This document shows positions 39,559-47,769 of a stretch of DNA of 51,634 nucleotides, one piece after another. Below the pieces are notes generated by a model, which did no database searches, had not been told where the DNA came from, and saw only the letters and a list, made by a program, of their open reading frames with translations. Positions within the stretch are counted from its first letter, which is position 1; each line of letters begins with the position of its first letter. Source of the stretch: Desulfuromonadaceae bacterium UBA2294 (GTDB lineage: Bacteria; Desulfobacterota; Desulfuromonadia; Desulfuromonadales; UBA2294); NCBI GenBank assembly GCA_002345625.1, contig DDWE01000158.1:1-51634 (forward strand). Direction: 5' to 3'. The position numbers were made by a program, and so were the translations under genes.

Positions 39559-40997
39559 GTGGCTTTCACCTTGTCGCGCAGATAGCGCCGGATGGCATTG
39601 CGGGCCCGCGGGGTCACCGCCCATTCAAGCCATTTCGGCAGGACGGTCGGCAGTTTGTCCCGTTCGATTGAGACCTGGTCGCTATCCATCAGACGGGTTT
39701 TGAGAGCCCGGGTGTGGCCATTGATCTGGCAACGGACAGCATGCAGACCCAGCTCGACGTGGATATCGAAGGCAAAATCGAGGGCGCAGCTCCCCTCGGG
39801 GAGGATGCGCGAATCACCGTTGGGGGTATAAACCTGAATCGTACGCGAAGCAAGCCGCAGCGATTCGGCATCGAAAGCCGACTCCCCTTCCAGCAGAGAG
39901 TGCATCAACTCACGGAAATTGGCGCGCCGGAACTCAAAACCTGGCGCCAGCACCCCGGATTCGTTGAACCGGGCCAGTTTACGCGTCGTGATTTCGACCC
40001 GCATCCGCTGCTGGCCGGCCTGCACCGTAGTTTTGATCGACTGGTAACCGAACTGCGACGGAGCATTAAGATGATCGCGCAGCTTTCCGGTAATCGGCGG
40101 GAACAAACCGTGGACCGCCCCCAGGGCCATATAGGCTTCCATGCTGTGACCGACGTGAATTTCAAGGGTGTAGAGGGTCTGCAGGCCACGCCGCATCGAC
40201 TGAGCCGCCGCCAGGCTAAAAGGGCGCCAGCGGTCGCGCAAGGAGAAGGAGATTTTATGGTGCTCAAGACGGGCATTGATCTCCGAGCGGATTTTACGCA
40301 AAAAGGATTCGTGCTCGGCCTGCAGAGCGAGAATATGCTGACGATACCGACCGGATCGTTTTGGGTAGAGGATCGCCAATGACAAGGCTTCAAGCTCAGC
40401 CGCGACAATACCCATTCCCAGGTGGGACGCGAGCGGGACATAGACCGTACGCGTCTCTTCGGCAATCAACATCTGTTTTTCAGGCCGCAGGGAGCCGATG
40501 GTCTGCAAGTTATCGATCCGGTCCCAGAATTTAAGACACAGGACCCGGACATCCTCCACCGCCGCCAGCAACTGTTTGCGGTAGGTCTTCTCCTTGAGCA
40601 GCTCCCGACTCAGGTTGTCGTCCGTCGCCTTGGTCAAGCCATTGACCAGCAAGGCAACATCGGCGCCGAACATCTTTTCGATATCGGCCAGGGCGACCGG
40701 CGTATCCTCAACCACGTCATGCAACAAGGCGGCGATCACCGAGGAGAAATCCATCCAATGGCGCGACGCCAGGTGGGTGACCCGCAGGGGGTGAAAGAAA
40801 TAGGGCTCCCCTGATTTGCGGACCTGCCCGGCATGGGAGGTGCGGCCGAACTCGAGGGCGCGCTGCAACCGATCCATCTCCCGGTCGAGCTCTGTATCGC
40901 TCAGTCCGCCGCCGTAATGAGTGACGAGCAGCTCCAGAATCTCGTTGCCGAGACGCTGCTCATGCCGTTGATCGTATTCTGCCTTCTTAGGTTCCAT
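39555..40997 (-). CDS. RelA/SpoT-like protein, HD hydrolase with degenerate synthetase
   Basis: A 480-residue protein. The HD hydrolase domain (about residues 40-200) keeps the (p)ppGpp-hydrolase residues: RKSGEPYFFHP, LLHDVVEDT and KFWDRIDNLQ. The synthetase-like domain follows (GAVHGLFPPITGKLRDHL, GYQSIKTTV) but the usual YDLxAxR reads YTLEIHV, losing the catalytic Asp, and the RxKxxxSIxxK stretch is gone. A TGS-like domain (IQVYTPNGDSRILPEGS) ends it; no ACT domain is present. I infer a (p)ppGpp hydrolase or sensor only. The ATG at 40997 is tentative, since a TTG eight codons before is open. Confidence 0.85.
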   Translation of the reverse strand: MEPKKAEYDQRHEQRLGNEILELLVTHYGGGLSDTELDREMDRLQRALEFGRTSHAGQVRKSGEPYFFHPLRVTHLASRHWMDFSSVIAALLHDVVEDTPVALADIEKMFGADVALLVNGLTKATDDNLSRELLKEKTYRKQLLAAVEDVRVLCLKFWDRIDNLQTIGSLRPEKQMLIAEETRTVYVPLASHLGMGIVAAELEALSLAILYPKRSGRYRQHILALQAEHESFLRKIRSEINARLEHHKISFSLRDRWRPFSLAAAQSMRRGLQTLYTLEIHVGHSMEAYMALGAVHGLFPPITGKLRDHLNAPSQFGYQSIKTTVQAGQQRMRVEITTRKLARFNESGVLAPGFEFRRANFRELMHSLLEGESAFDAESLRLASRTIQVYTPNGDSRILPEGSCALDFAFDIHVELGLHAVRCQINGHTRALKTRLMDSDQVSIERDKLPTVLPKWLEWAVTPRARNAIRRYLRDKVKAT

Positions 40998-41042
40998 ACG
41001 TCTTTGTTGTGCCTGTATCAATAAGAGTGGTCACGTTCGGTA

Positions 41043-41071
41043 CAGATAAAGCGGTCAAAAATCAAGGTCAA
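41043..41071 (-). promoter_or_regulatory. Candidate sigma-70 promoter for the RelA/SpoT-like gene
   Basis: Minus strand: TTGACC (41071-41066), 17-base spacer, TATCTG (41048-41043), overlapping the last codons of the HIT gene. The start point lies about 40 bases before ATG 40997. Confidence 0.4.
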
Positions 41072-41415
41072 CCCGGTGGCCAGATCAGATCACGCCCACC
41101 AAGAAGGTGAAAATGGATATGCCAGACGACCTGGCCGCCGGCGGCGTTGCAATTGGTGACCACGCGAAAGCCATCTTCGGCAAACCCGAGGTCGTGCGCA
41201 ACTTTCCCCGCCACCTGATAAATATGGCCGACCAGTTCGTTATCGGCAGTGGTCAGATCGAGCACAGTACGGATATGTTTGTGCGGGATAATCAACAGGT
41301 GGTGCGGCGCCTGGGGCTGGATATCCTCGATCACCACCAGTCGATCATCAGAGTAGATGATTTTAGCCGGGATATCACCGGCGGCAATTTTGCAGAACAG
41401 ACAGCTCTCAGACAT
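41068..41415 (-). CDS. HIT family nucleotide-binding protein
   Basis: A 115-residue histidine-triad protein of the HinT type. ESCLFCKIAAGDIPAKIIY starts it and the triad is in QVVWHIHFHLLGG. HinT enzymes cleave nucleoside phosphoramidates and aminoacyl-adenylates. AGGAGG precedes the ATG. It follows the U32 peptidase by 24 bases and is probably the next gene of that operon. Confidence 0.95.
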   Translation of the reverse strand: MSESCLFCKIAAGDIPAKIIYSDDRLVVIEDIQPQAPHHLLIIPHKHIRTVLDLTTADNELVGHIYQVAGKVAHDLGFAEDGFRVVTNCNAAGGQVVWHIHFHLLGGRDLIWPPG

Positions 41416-41439
41416 AAAACCTCCTCGCTGTAAAAAGGA

Positions 41440-42408
41440 TCAAACGAGATCTGCACCGTTGGGGCAGAGTTCTGGATAATAACAGACATTTGGCGAACAG
41501 TCGCGACCGAAACGCGTCAGATGCGCGGACAAGGCTTTTTTCTGGTAATTATCAAAATCAGGTTCCGTATCGACCAGATCGATAAATTCACAGGCCAAAA
41601 GCACATTGCGCACCTTTTCGGCCGCCGGGGCACCGCGACCGACCAGCTTCAACCCGTCGATCCCGGCTTCACGCAGCGCCGGAAGCGCACAGAGGCCACA
41701 GCCGTGGCGGCGATTACTTTTGGCCCAGGACCCCTGGCGACCGATGGCGGAGGTCAGGGCCGACGAGGCCGCAGCGACCGGATCGATGGCATACGGGATT
41801 TCACAGGGCCAGATACGGTCCGGGCTCGAATGATGGAAGGAACAAAGCCCCTCACAATTGGGGCAGTTGCCGACCAGCAAAAAAGCATCAAACCGCACGC
41901 CGGGCGACGCGGCGATAATCGACGCCATTTCCGCCAGAGGTAAATGACGCGGCAGGACAACCCGGTCGATGCCGGCATCACGGTATTCGGCAACCGCCGC
42001 ACTGTTGACCAGATGGGCCAGAGTGCTGGCGTGCATCTGTAGCCGTGGAAAACGCGGACGCAGCTTGCGCAACAGGCCGAGATCGGCGAGGATCACCCCG
42101 TCAATCCCGGCGGCGCTCGCCTCTTCGACATAATCGAGGAGCAAAGGGATTTGGGCATCGGTGTAATAAGGGGCGTTCAGGGTCAAGCTGAAACGACCGC
42201 CATGGACCCGGACCTGTTCTACGATCGACTGCAGGTCGGCGTAGGAATCGATCTGGGCACCGGCGAAGGTGCGTTGATTGATCGAAGCAAGCAGGCCAAA
42301 GCGTGCCCCCCAGGCCGCCGGAACATAGCCACCGTAGAGTTCGTCGGCCCCGGCGACCAGAAGTTCAGCCACCTCGCCAAGGTGATCGACCGGCGAAATA
42401 ATCCTCAT
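41440..42408 (-). CDS. U32 family peptidase-like protein
   Basis: A 322-residue protein of the U32 family. The N-terminal barrel start RIISPVDHLGEVAELLVAGADELYGG, LTLNAPYYTD and the region around NCPNCEGLC with several later cysteines (HGCGLCALPAL, CSPNVCYYPELC) match iron-sulfur-type U32 proteins, of which some act in hydroxylation of tRNA or ubiquinone. The actual substrate is unknown. Its start overlaps the methyltransferase stop by four bases (ATGA), so they form a coupled pair. Confidence 0.85.
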   Translation of the reverse strand: MRIISPVDHLGEVAELLVAGADELYGGYVPAAWGARFGLLASINQRTFAGAQIDSYADLQSIVEQVRVHGGRFSLTLNAPYYTDAQIPLLLDYVEEASAAGIDGVILADLGLLRKLRPRFPRLQMHASTLAHLVNSAAVAEYRDAGIDRVVLPRHLPLAEMASIIAASPGVRFDAFLLVGNCPNCEGLCSFHHSSPDRIWPCEIPYAIDPVAAASSALTSAIGRQGSWAKSNRRHGCGLCALPALREAGIDGLKLVGRGAPAAEKVRNVLLACEFIDLVDTEPDFDNYQKKALSAHLTRFGRDCSPNVCYYPELCPNGADLV

Positions 42409-43175
42409 GCGTCCCCCTCACTGCGGAAACGCCAGATATGGTCGCGCCGGTAATCCCACCAGGCCCCATCGACGGTCGCATCGAGAGTTTTTCCGGCGAC
42501 CACCAGGGTTAAAGCCGGACGACGATCGGGTGCATTCAGGTTGAAAAAATCACGCTCGCCCACGAGCCCGGTTATTGTGTCGAGGGTTCCGTTCACCACC
42601 ACTTCACCCGGCAGACCAAGGCGGTGCAGCAGCACGATCGGCACATTTTCACCGTAACCATCACGCAGCTGGTCGACCAGCTCCGGCAACGGCAGGTTGT
42701 TCATATAGATAAGCAGGGTCACTCCCGGTGCCGCCAGCTGGCGCAAGGTCAGGGCACCATCCACCCCGAGGGTGCGTGGCGAAGCGATAATCGCCCGGTT
42801 GCAGACATCGGGGAGATCAAAGGTCCGTTTGAGATGTGCGGCAGCGGCATTCGCCGTACCGACGCCGGGGACGACGACGGCCCGCTCACCGAGATGATCG
42901 ACCAGGGCCTGAAACGGGGAGTAGAAGGTCAAATCTCCGGGGACAAGAAAGGCGACGTTGCCCAAGTCAAGATGGGCTTTGATCTGTTCGATCAGCTCGG
43001 CAAAATAGAACTCGAAAGGGATCCGAACCTCTTTCCCCTGCAGGTGAGAAGCAAAGGTGACTTCAAACGGCTGCGGCGCGTAGACCAGCGCGCAGTCGGC
43101 GAGCAGTCGGGCCGCCCGCAAGGTCAGCAATTCGGGATCGCCGGGACCGGCACCGAGAAAGTAGACACGATTCAT
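42405..43175 (-). CDS. Tetrapyrrole methylase family protein (CbiF/CobM-like)
   Basis: A 256-residue SAM-dependent methyltransferase. VYFLGAGPGDPELLTLRAARLL is the first tetrapyrrole-methylase signature, and FLVPGDLTFYSPFQALV is the second region. Overall pattern is nearest to precorrin-4 C11-methyltransferase (CbiF/CobM). No other cobalamin genes lie nearby, and it is coupled on both sides, to tlyA (ATGA) and to the U32 gene, so a role outside B12 is possible. Confidence 0.78.
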   Translation of the reverse strand: MNRVYFLGAGPGDPELLTLRAARLLADCALVYAPQPFEVTFASHLQGKEVRIPFEFYFAELIEQIKAHLDLGNVAFLVPGDLTFYSPFQALVDHLGERAVVVPGVGTANAAAAHLKRTFDLPDVCNRAIIASPRTLGVDGALTLRQLAAPGVTLLIYMNNLPLPELVDQLRDGYGENVPIVLLHRLGLPGEVVVNGTLDTITGLVGERDFFNLNAPDRRPALTLVVAGKTLDATVDGAWWDYRRDHIWRFRSEGDA

Positions 43176-43933
43176 ACCTTGACCTCGCGATGCAGGGCGA
43201 TGAGAAATTCACGATTCCCTTTAGGGCCGAGTAGCGGGCTTTCCGTCACGCCCAGCACCCGGCAACCGATCGACTCGGCAAATGCGCGGATGCGCTCGAC
43301 GACCTGCTCGTGTTGTGCTTGATCACGGACCACCCCCCCCTTGCCGACCGCCCCCTTGCCGACCTCAAACTGCGGCTTGATCAGTGCGACAATTTCAGCA
43401 TCCGCACTCAGCAGTGTCAGCGTCGGCGGCAGCACCTTCTCCAAAGAAATAAACGAAGCGTCGATGACCGCCAGAGTCGGTTGTTCCGGCAGAGACTCCG
43501 GGGTCAGATGGCGAATATTGGTCCGTTCCAGGCTGGTGACCCGCTCATCGGCGCGCAGGCGCCAGTCGAGCTGACCATAGCCGACATCGACGGCATAAAC
43601 GTGCCGCGCGCCCCGTTGCAGCAAACAGTCGGTAAAGCCGCCGGTTGAAGCGCCAACGTCAATCGCTATCACTCCGGCGACCGTCACCGGGAAAGCATCC
43701 AACGCCTTGTTCAGCTTCAGTCCACCGCGCGATACAAAAGGGATGTCCTCACCACGCAAGCGGATGTCGGCGGTATCGGTCACCTGCGTCCCGGCCTTGT
43801 CGACGACCTGATCGGCGACCAGCACCCGTCCGGCGAGAATCAGCGCCCGTGCCCGCTCACGCGAGGCGACCAGCCCGCGGCTGACCAGTATTTTATCGAG
43901 GCGTTCTTTCGGCACCGGACGGCTTCTCCTCAT
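43172..43933 (-). CDS. tlyA: TlyA family rRNA 2'-O-methyltransferase
   Basis: A 253-residue protein with an N-terminal S4 RNA-binding domain (RLDKILVSRGLVASRERARALILAG) and an FtsJ-type methyltransferase domain (IDVGASTGGFTDCLLQRGA, LIKPQFEVGK). TlyA methylates 16S and sometimes 23S rRNA; older annotations call it hemolysin. The ATG at 43933 begins MRRSRPVPKERLDKI and fits the family; an upstream open frame that overlaps the ligase gene is excluded. No clear ribosome site is seen. Confidence 0.93.
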   Translation of the reverse strand: MRRSRPVPKERLDKILVSRGLVASRERARALILAGRVLVADQVVDKAGTQVTDTADIRLRGEDIPFVSRGGLKLNKALDAFPVTVAGVIAIDVGASTGGFTDCLLQRGARHVYAVDVGYGQLDWRLRADERVTSLERTNIRHLTPESLPEQPTLAVIDASFISLEKVLPPTLTLLSADAEIVALIKPQFEVGKGAVGKGGVVRDQAQHEQVVERIRAFAESIGCRVLGVTESPLLGPKGNREFLIALHREVKV

Positions 43934-43991
43934 GGGTGAAAAGTCCGGCAAGGTTAGCACAAGGGAGGGAAAACGGGCAACTATCGACGTA

Positions 43992-45530
43992 TCAAAGTTT
44001 ATCCACAAATTCAAACTGAACCGGAATTTTATACGGGGCCAGACGACCGCGCAGGGCAGAGGTCAATTCGACATCGGAGAGGGACACCCCTGAGCGACAA
44101 ACAATCTGGGCGACGACAATTTCACCATACAACCGGTCGGGCAGACCATAAACGCGCACCTGCTCAACTCCATGCAATTCACGCAGAGCGTTTTCGACTT
44201 CGGCCGGATAAACGTTTTGGCCGCCACGAATGATCATGTTACGAAGTCGGCCGGTGATCCGGTAATAACCGGCGGCATCACGTTGGGCGAGATCGCCGGT
44301 GTGCAACCAGCCGTCATTATCCGGGCTCGGCGCAGACTCATCCTTCAGACCATCGTAACCGCTCATGATCATCGGTCCACGTGCCCAAAGCTCACCGCTG
44401 ATCAGGTCGGCACAGTCCGCACCGGAAACCGGATCGACAATCCGCACCTCAACGCCGGGCAGCGGCACTCCGACGGTACTGACCCGCCGCTCAAGGGGGT
44501 CATCAAGCGGGGTCTGAGTGATCAACGGACCGGCCTCGGTCTGACCGTAGGCGATGCTCATATCACGGGCGTGCATCCGCTCGACCACCTGCTGCATCAC
44601 CTCGATCGGACAGGGCGCTCCGGCCATGATGCCGGTGCGAAGGGAGGAGAGATCATAGCGGGAGAAATCGGCCGAATCGAGCATGGCGACAAACATGGTC
44701 GGCACGCCATGCACTGAGGTACAGCCTTCAGCGTCGATAGCCCCCAGCACGCCCTCCGGAGTGAAGCGGGTCAAAGCGACCATGGTCGCTCCATGGGCGA
44801 GGCAGAGCAGGATGCCGAGGGAACAACCAAAGGCATGGAAAAATGGGAGCGGGATGCAGAGTCGGTCTGCGGCGGAAAACCGCAGGTTCTGACCTGCCAG
44901 AGTGCCGTTTAGCAGAATCTGTCGATGGGTCAGCAAGACGCCCTTTGGCTCACCGAGGGCCGCAGAGGTGTACTGGATATTGACCACGTCGTCGACCCGC
45001 ACGGAGTCGGCGATAGCGGCAAGGGTCGCATCCGTCACCGAGTGGCCGCGCTGAATCAGCTCGGCAAACGGCAGCAGCTGATCATCGGTCGCACCTGGGG
45101 TAAAGACAACTGTCGTCTGCAAATCAGGTAAATCGCTGCAGACCGTCGACAGGGCCTCGACATATTCATCCCCCTTCACCCCGCGCCCCATGAGCAGCAC
45201 AGGCGCCCGACAGCACTGCATCTGCCGGCAAAACTCTGCGGCCTGCAGACCGGTATCGAGGGCAACCGTCACCACGCCAATTCGCGCTGCCGCAAGAAAG
45301 GTGAGGACCCATTCCGGGCTGTTCACCCCCCACAAGGCGAGGCGAGCCCCCGGGGCAAGATCCAACGCCAGCAGACCACGTGCGACATCCGTAACCTGCA
45401 GCTCAAGCTGCGACCAGGTCAGGCGCAGAGCATACTCAGGGAAGACCAAGGCCTCCTGCTGTGGCCAGGTGGCGGCGTTGACAGAAAGCTGCGCACCGAT
45501 CGTCTGCACATCAAACAGCTGCTGCGACAT
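43992..45530 (-). CDS. AMP-forming acyl-CoA ligase family protein, altered P-loop, no A10 lysine
   Basis: A 512-residue member of the adenylate-forming superfamily. The core is recognisable: IAYGQTEAGP, GWLHTGDLAQRDAAGYYRITGRLRNMII and NVYPAEVENAL. Two departures stand out. The ATP P-loop, normally TSGTTGxPKG, reads TSAALGEPKG (residues 188-197), and the protein stops at YKIPVQFEFVDKL, just before the A10 motif that supplies the catalytic lysine of adenylation. No frame downstream restores it. It may be inactive, or thioesterify with altered chemistry. It follows livF by 12 bases with GGGAGGG upstream. Confidence 0.85.
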   Translation of the reverse strand: MSQQLFDVQTIGAQLSVNAATWPQQEALVFPEYALRLTWSQLELQVTDVARGLLALDLAPGARLALWGVNSPEWVLTFLAAARIGVVTVALDTGLQAAEFCRQMQCCRAPVLLMGRGVKGDEYVEALSTVCSDLPDLQTTVVFTPGATDDQLLPFAELIQRGHSVTDATLAAIADSVRVDDVVNIQYTSAALGEPKGVLLTHRQILLNGTLAGQNLRFSAADRLCIPLPFFHAFGCSLGILLCLAHGATMVALTRFTPEGVLGAIDAEGCTSVHGVPTMFVAMLDSADFSRYDLSSLRTGIMAGAPCPIEVMQQVVERMHARDMSIAYGQTEAGPLITQTPLDDPLERRVSTVGVPLPGVEVRIVDPVSGADCADLISGELWARGPMIMSGYDGLKDESAPSPDNDGWLHTGDLAQRDAAGYYRITGRLRNMIIRGGQNVYPAEVENALRELHGVEQVRVYGLPDRLYGEIVVAQIVCRSGVSLSDVELTSALRGRLAPYKIPVQFEFVDKL

Positions 45531-45541
45531 CCCTACCCTCC

Positions 45542-46354
45542 CTAAAGCCAGCGCTTGCGGCGTTTGTACGATTTCAGGTTTTTAAACGCCCGCCGTTCAC
45601 CGCCGCCGCCGAGATAAAACTGCTTGATGTCCTCGTTATTGAGCAACTCTTCGCGGGTCCCGTCCATGACGATCTTACCTGACTCCATGATGTAACCGTA
45701 ATCGGCACAGCGCAGGGCCATATTGGCATTCTGCTCAACAAGCAGCATGGTGATCCCCTGCTCGCGGTTGATGGTGCGGATGATTTCGAACACCTCCTGA
45801 ACCAGCAGCGGCGATAACCCCATGGACGGTTCATCAAGTAGAATCATCTTCGGGCGTGCCATCAATGCACGACCGATGGCGAGCATCTGCTGCTCACCGC
45901 CGGACAAATAACCGGCCATACCGGTGCGCTCCTTCAAGCGGGGAAAGTAGCTGAACACCTGATCCATATCATCGGTCAGATTGCGGGTGCGACGGGTATA
46001 TGCGCCGAGGCGCAGATTCTCGATCACCGTCATGTCTTCAATGATCCGTCGCCCCTCCATGACCTGAAAAATTCCGCGCCGGACGATCTTCTCCGGCTCG
46101 CTGTTGGCGATCTCGTCACCATGATAGGAAATGGATCCACGGGTCACCCGACCATCCTCGCTGCGCAACAGACCGGAGATCGCCTTGAGGGTTGTCGACT
46201 TGCCGGCACCGTTCGGCCCCAAAAGGGTGACAATCGATCCCTGCGGCACCTCGAGGCTGACGCCGCGCAACACCAGGATGACCTCGTCATACACAACTTC
46301 GATGTTGTTGACCACCAAAAGCGGTGGCGCTGCTGACACGGCAGGTTCGGTCAT
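45542..46354 (-). CDS. livF: Branched-chain amino-acid type ABC transporter ATPase LivF
   Basis: A 270-residue cytoplasmic ATPase. Walker A GPNGAGKS, signature YLSGGEQQMLAIGRAL, Walker B MILLDEPSMGLSP and switch His region are complete, and YHGDEI...RRGIFQVMEGRRI is LivF-like. A basic C-terminal tail (SYKRRKRW) is longer than usual. ATG 46354 is chosen with AGGA upstream. It sits after livK and a hairpin at 46394-46446. Confidence 0.92.
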   Translation of the reverse strand: MTEPAVSAAPPLLVVNNIEVVYDEVILVLRGVSLEVPQGSIVTLLGPNGAGKSTTLKAISGLLRSEDGRVTRGSISYHGDEIANSEPEKIVRRGIFQVMEGRRIIEDMTVIENLRLGAYTRRTRNLTDDMDQVFSYFPRLKERTGMAGYLSGGEQQMLAIGRALMARPKMILLDEPSMGLSPLLVQEVFEIIRTINREQGITMLLVEQNANMALRCADYGYIMESGKIVMDGTREELLNNEDIKQFYLGGGGERRAFKNLKSYKRRKRWL

Positions 46355-46393
46355 GCTCAAAGTCCTGTATCAAAAAAATCGTGACGGATAAAG

Positions 46394-46446
46394 GGTGACG
46401 GGCAACAGAAGAGAAGGGTTTTCCCCTTCACCTGTCACCCGTCACC
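46394..46446 (-). repeat. Nested inverted repeat between livK and livF
   Basis: GGTGACGGG and CCCGTCACC form an outer nine-base stem, with an inner stem GAAGGG/CCCTTC. GTGACGG is also repeated just outside at 46381. There is no good T-run, so it may stabilise the livK message or damp expression of livF, in the manner of hairpins after other binding-protein genes. Confidence 0.6.
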
Positions 46447-46462
46447 AGTCGTTTCTTTCAGA

Positions 46463-47701
46463 CTACCAGCCAAGCCATTCCGGACGACGTGGAACCAGCA
46501 CTTCGGCCTGCTTCGTCATCTGTACCTGCTCACCGTCCAGATTGCTTTTGTAAACCGGTATATGCGTGGTACTGCGATGATCGGTTGCCGTCCAGGTCGA
46601 TGGCAGACAGACCCCTTCGAGCCCTTTCGGCACATAGTCAGTCATCGACTCCATCGCTGCCTTGATCGCCGGCCCGTCAATCTTGCCGGCCTTCGCCGCC
46701 TTGGTGATGGCATCGACCATAAACATGGTCGAGCAAGCACCGCGGATGTAGTGCAGGGCGCGGTATTCCTTCCCTTCCGGATCGGACATCGCCGAAATCG
46801 CCTTCATCATCGGATTCTTTTTGGCTTCATCCCAGGGAGTGGCACCGACCACCCAGGCGACGCCGTTGCCGGCCGGGCCGGCCGCCGTGATCGCGGTCTC
46901 GTCCCAACCCCAGATATTGGCCAGAAACTGGGTGTCGACACCAACCGTGCTGCACGACTTGATCAGCGAGATATTGGAGCCGGAGGTGTTACCGAGGTAG
47001 GCATACTGGGCACCGGTGTCTTTCAGGGTCAGGCACTGCGCCTTGGCGTCAGCCGGCTTCAGGGAATAAACAATCGGCGGTAACACTTCAAAACCGAGCT
47101 CTTCTGCGTACGCATTACAGGCATCCTTGGGTGCATTCGGGTAGGGGTGGTTGTCCCCCATATGAACGTATTTCGGCTTCCCCTTACCGCCTTTCGCCTT
47201 CCAGTCGTCCATTGCCCATTGCACCAGACCGCGGCAGGCATCAGAGTAGGACGGGCTGTAGTAGAAATTGTAAGGTGCGGCAAACTTGGCATGTGAGGAA
47301 GAGCCGACCGGGTCGGTCAGGTGCCCGGAATAGGAGGCCGAGATATAGGGAATCTGGTCTTCAGTGACAAATCTAACCAGGGCTTCAGTATCGGCCGTCC
47401 CCCACCCTTGAATGGCGACCGGTTTCAGATCGGATTTCCAGCCTTTGTAGGTCGCCACGGCGCGTGGCGCATTGTAACCGTAGTCGACAGTATCAAGCTT
47501 GATAGTCTGGCCGGCAATGCCGCCATTTTTGTTAACGTAGTTTACGGCATCGATAACGGCCGGACCGTAGTGGGCACCGACGTCAGAGGTCGGGCCGGTA
47601 AAGGCATTGAGGTGACCGATGGGGATCTCCCCGGCGAACGTGGAGCCGGCGCCAAGACACAACAGGCCGGCAACAACAACAAAGGCACAGCTCTTCTTCA
47701 T
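46463..47701 (-). CDS. livK: Periplasmic substrate-binding protein of the Liv ABC transporter
   Basis: A 412-residue protein with a Sec signal peptide (MKKSCAFVVV...GSTFAG) and a type I periplasmic-binding fold: IPIGHLNAFTGPTSDVGAHYGP at the start and STVGVDTQFLANIWG later. It is longer than classic LivK and could bind an aromatic or organic acid rather than leucine, which the flanking acyl-CoA ligases support. The ATG at 47701 has GAGGAGAAG upstream; 24 extra codons are excluded. It ends just before the hairpin at 46394-46446. Confidence 0.9.
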   Translation of the reverse strand: MKKSCAFVVVAGLLCLGAGSTFAGEIPIGHLNAFTGPTSDVGAHYGPAVIDAVNYVNKNGGIAGQTIKLDTVDYGYNAPRAVATYKGWKSDLKPVAIQGWGTADTEALVRFVTEDQIPYISASYSGHLTDPVGSSSHAKFAAPYNFYYSPSYSDACRGLVQWAMDDWKAKGGKGKPKYVHMGDNHPYPNAPKDACNAYAEELGFEVLPPIVYSLKPADAKAQCLTLKDTGAQYAYLGNTSGSNISLIKSCSTVGVDTQFLANIWGWDETAITAAGPAGNGVAWVVGATPWDEAKKNPMMKAISAMSDPEGKEYRALHYIRGACSTMFMVDAITKAAKAGKIDGPAIKAAMESMTDYVPKGLEGVCLPSTWTATDHRSTTHIPVYKSNLDGEQVQMTKQAEVLVPRRPEWLGW

Positions 47702-47769
47702 CGTCTTCTCCTCTTTGAAAAGTTCAAAAAAGTAACAACCAAACCGGGAACACCCCGGGACACCAACCA

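Noticed and set aside
38500..43900. CRISPR arrays, insertion sequences or toxin-antitoxin pairs in the less conserved region
   Set aside because: No regularly spaced repeats, transposase motifs or terminal inverted repeats with target duplications were found.
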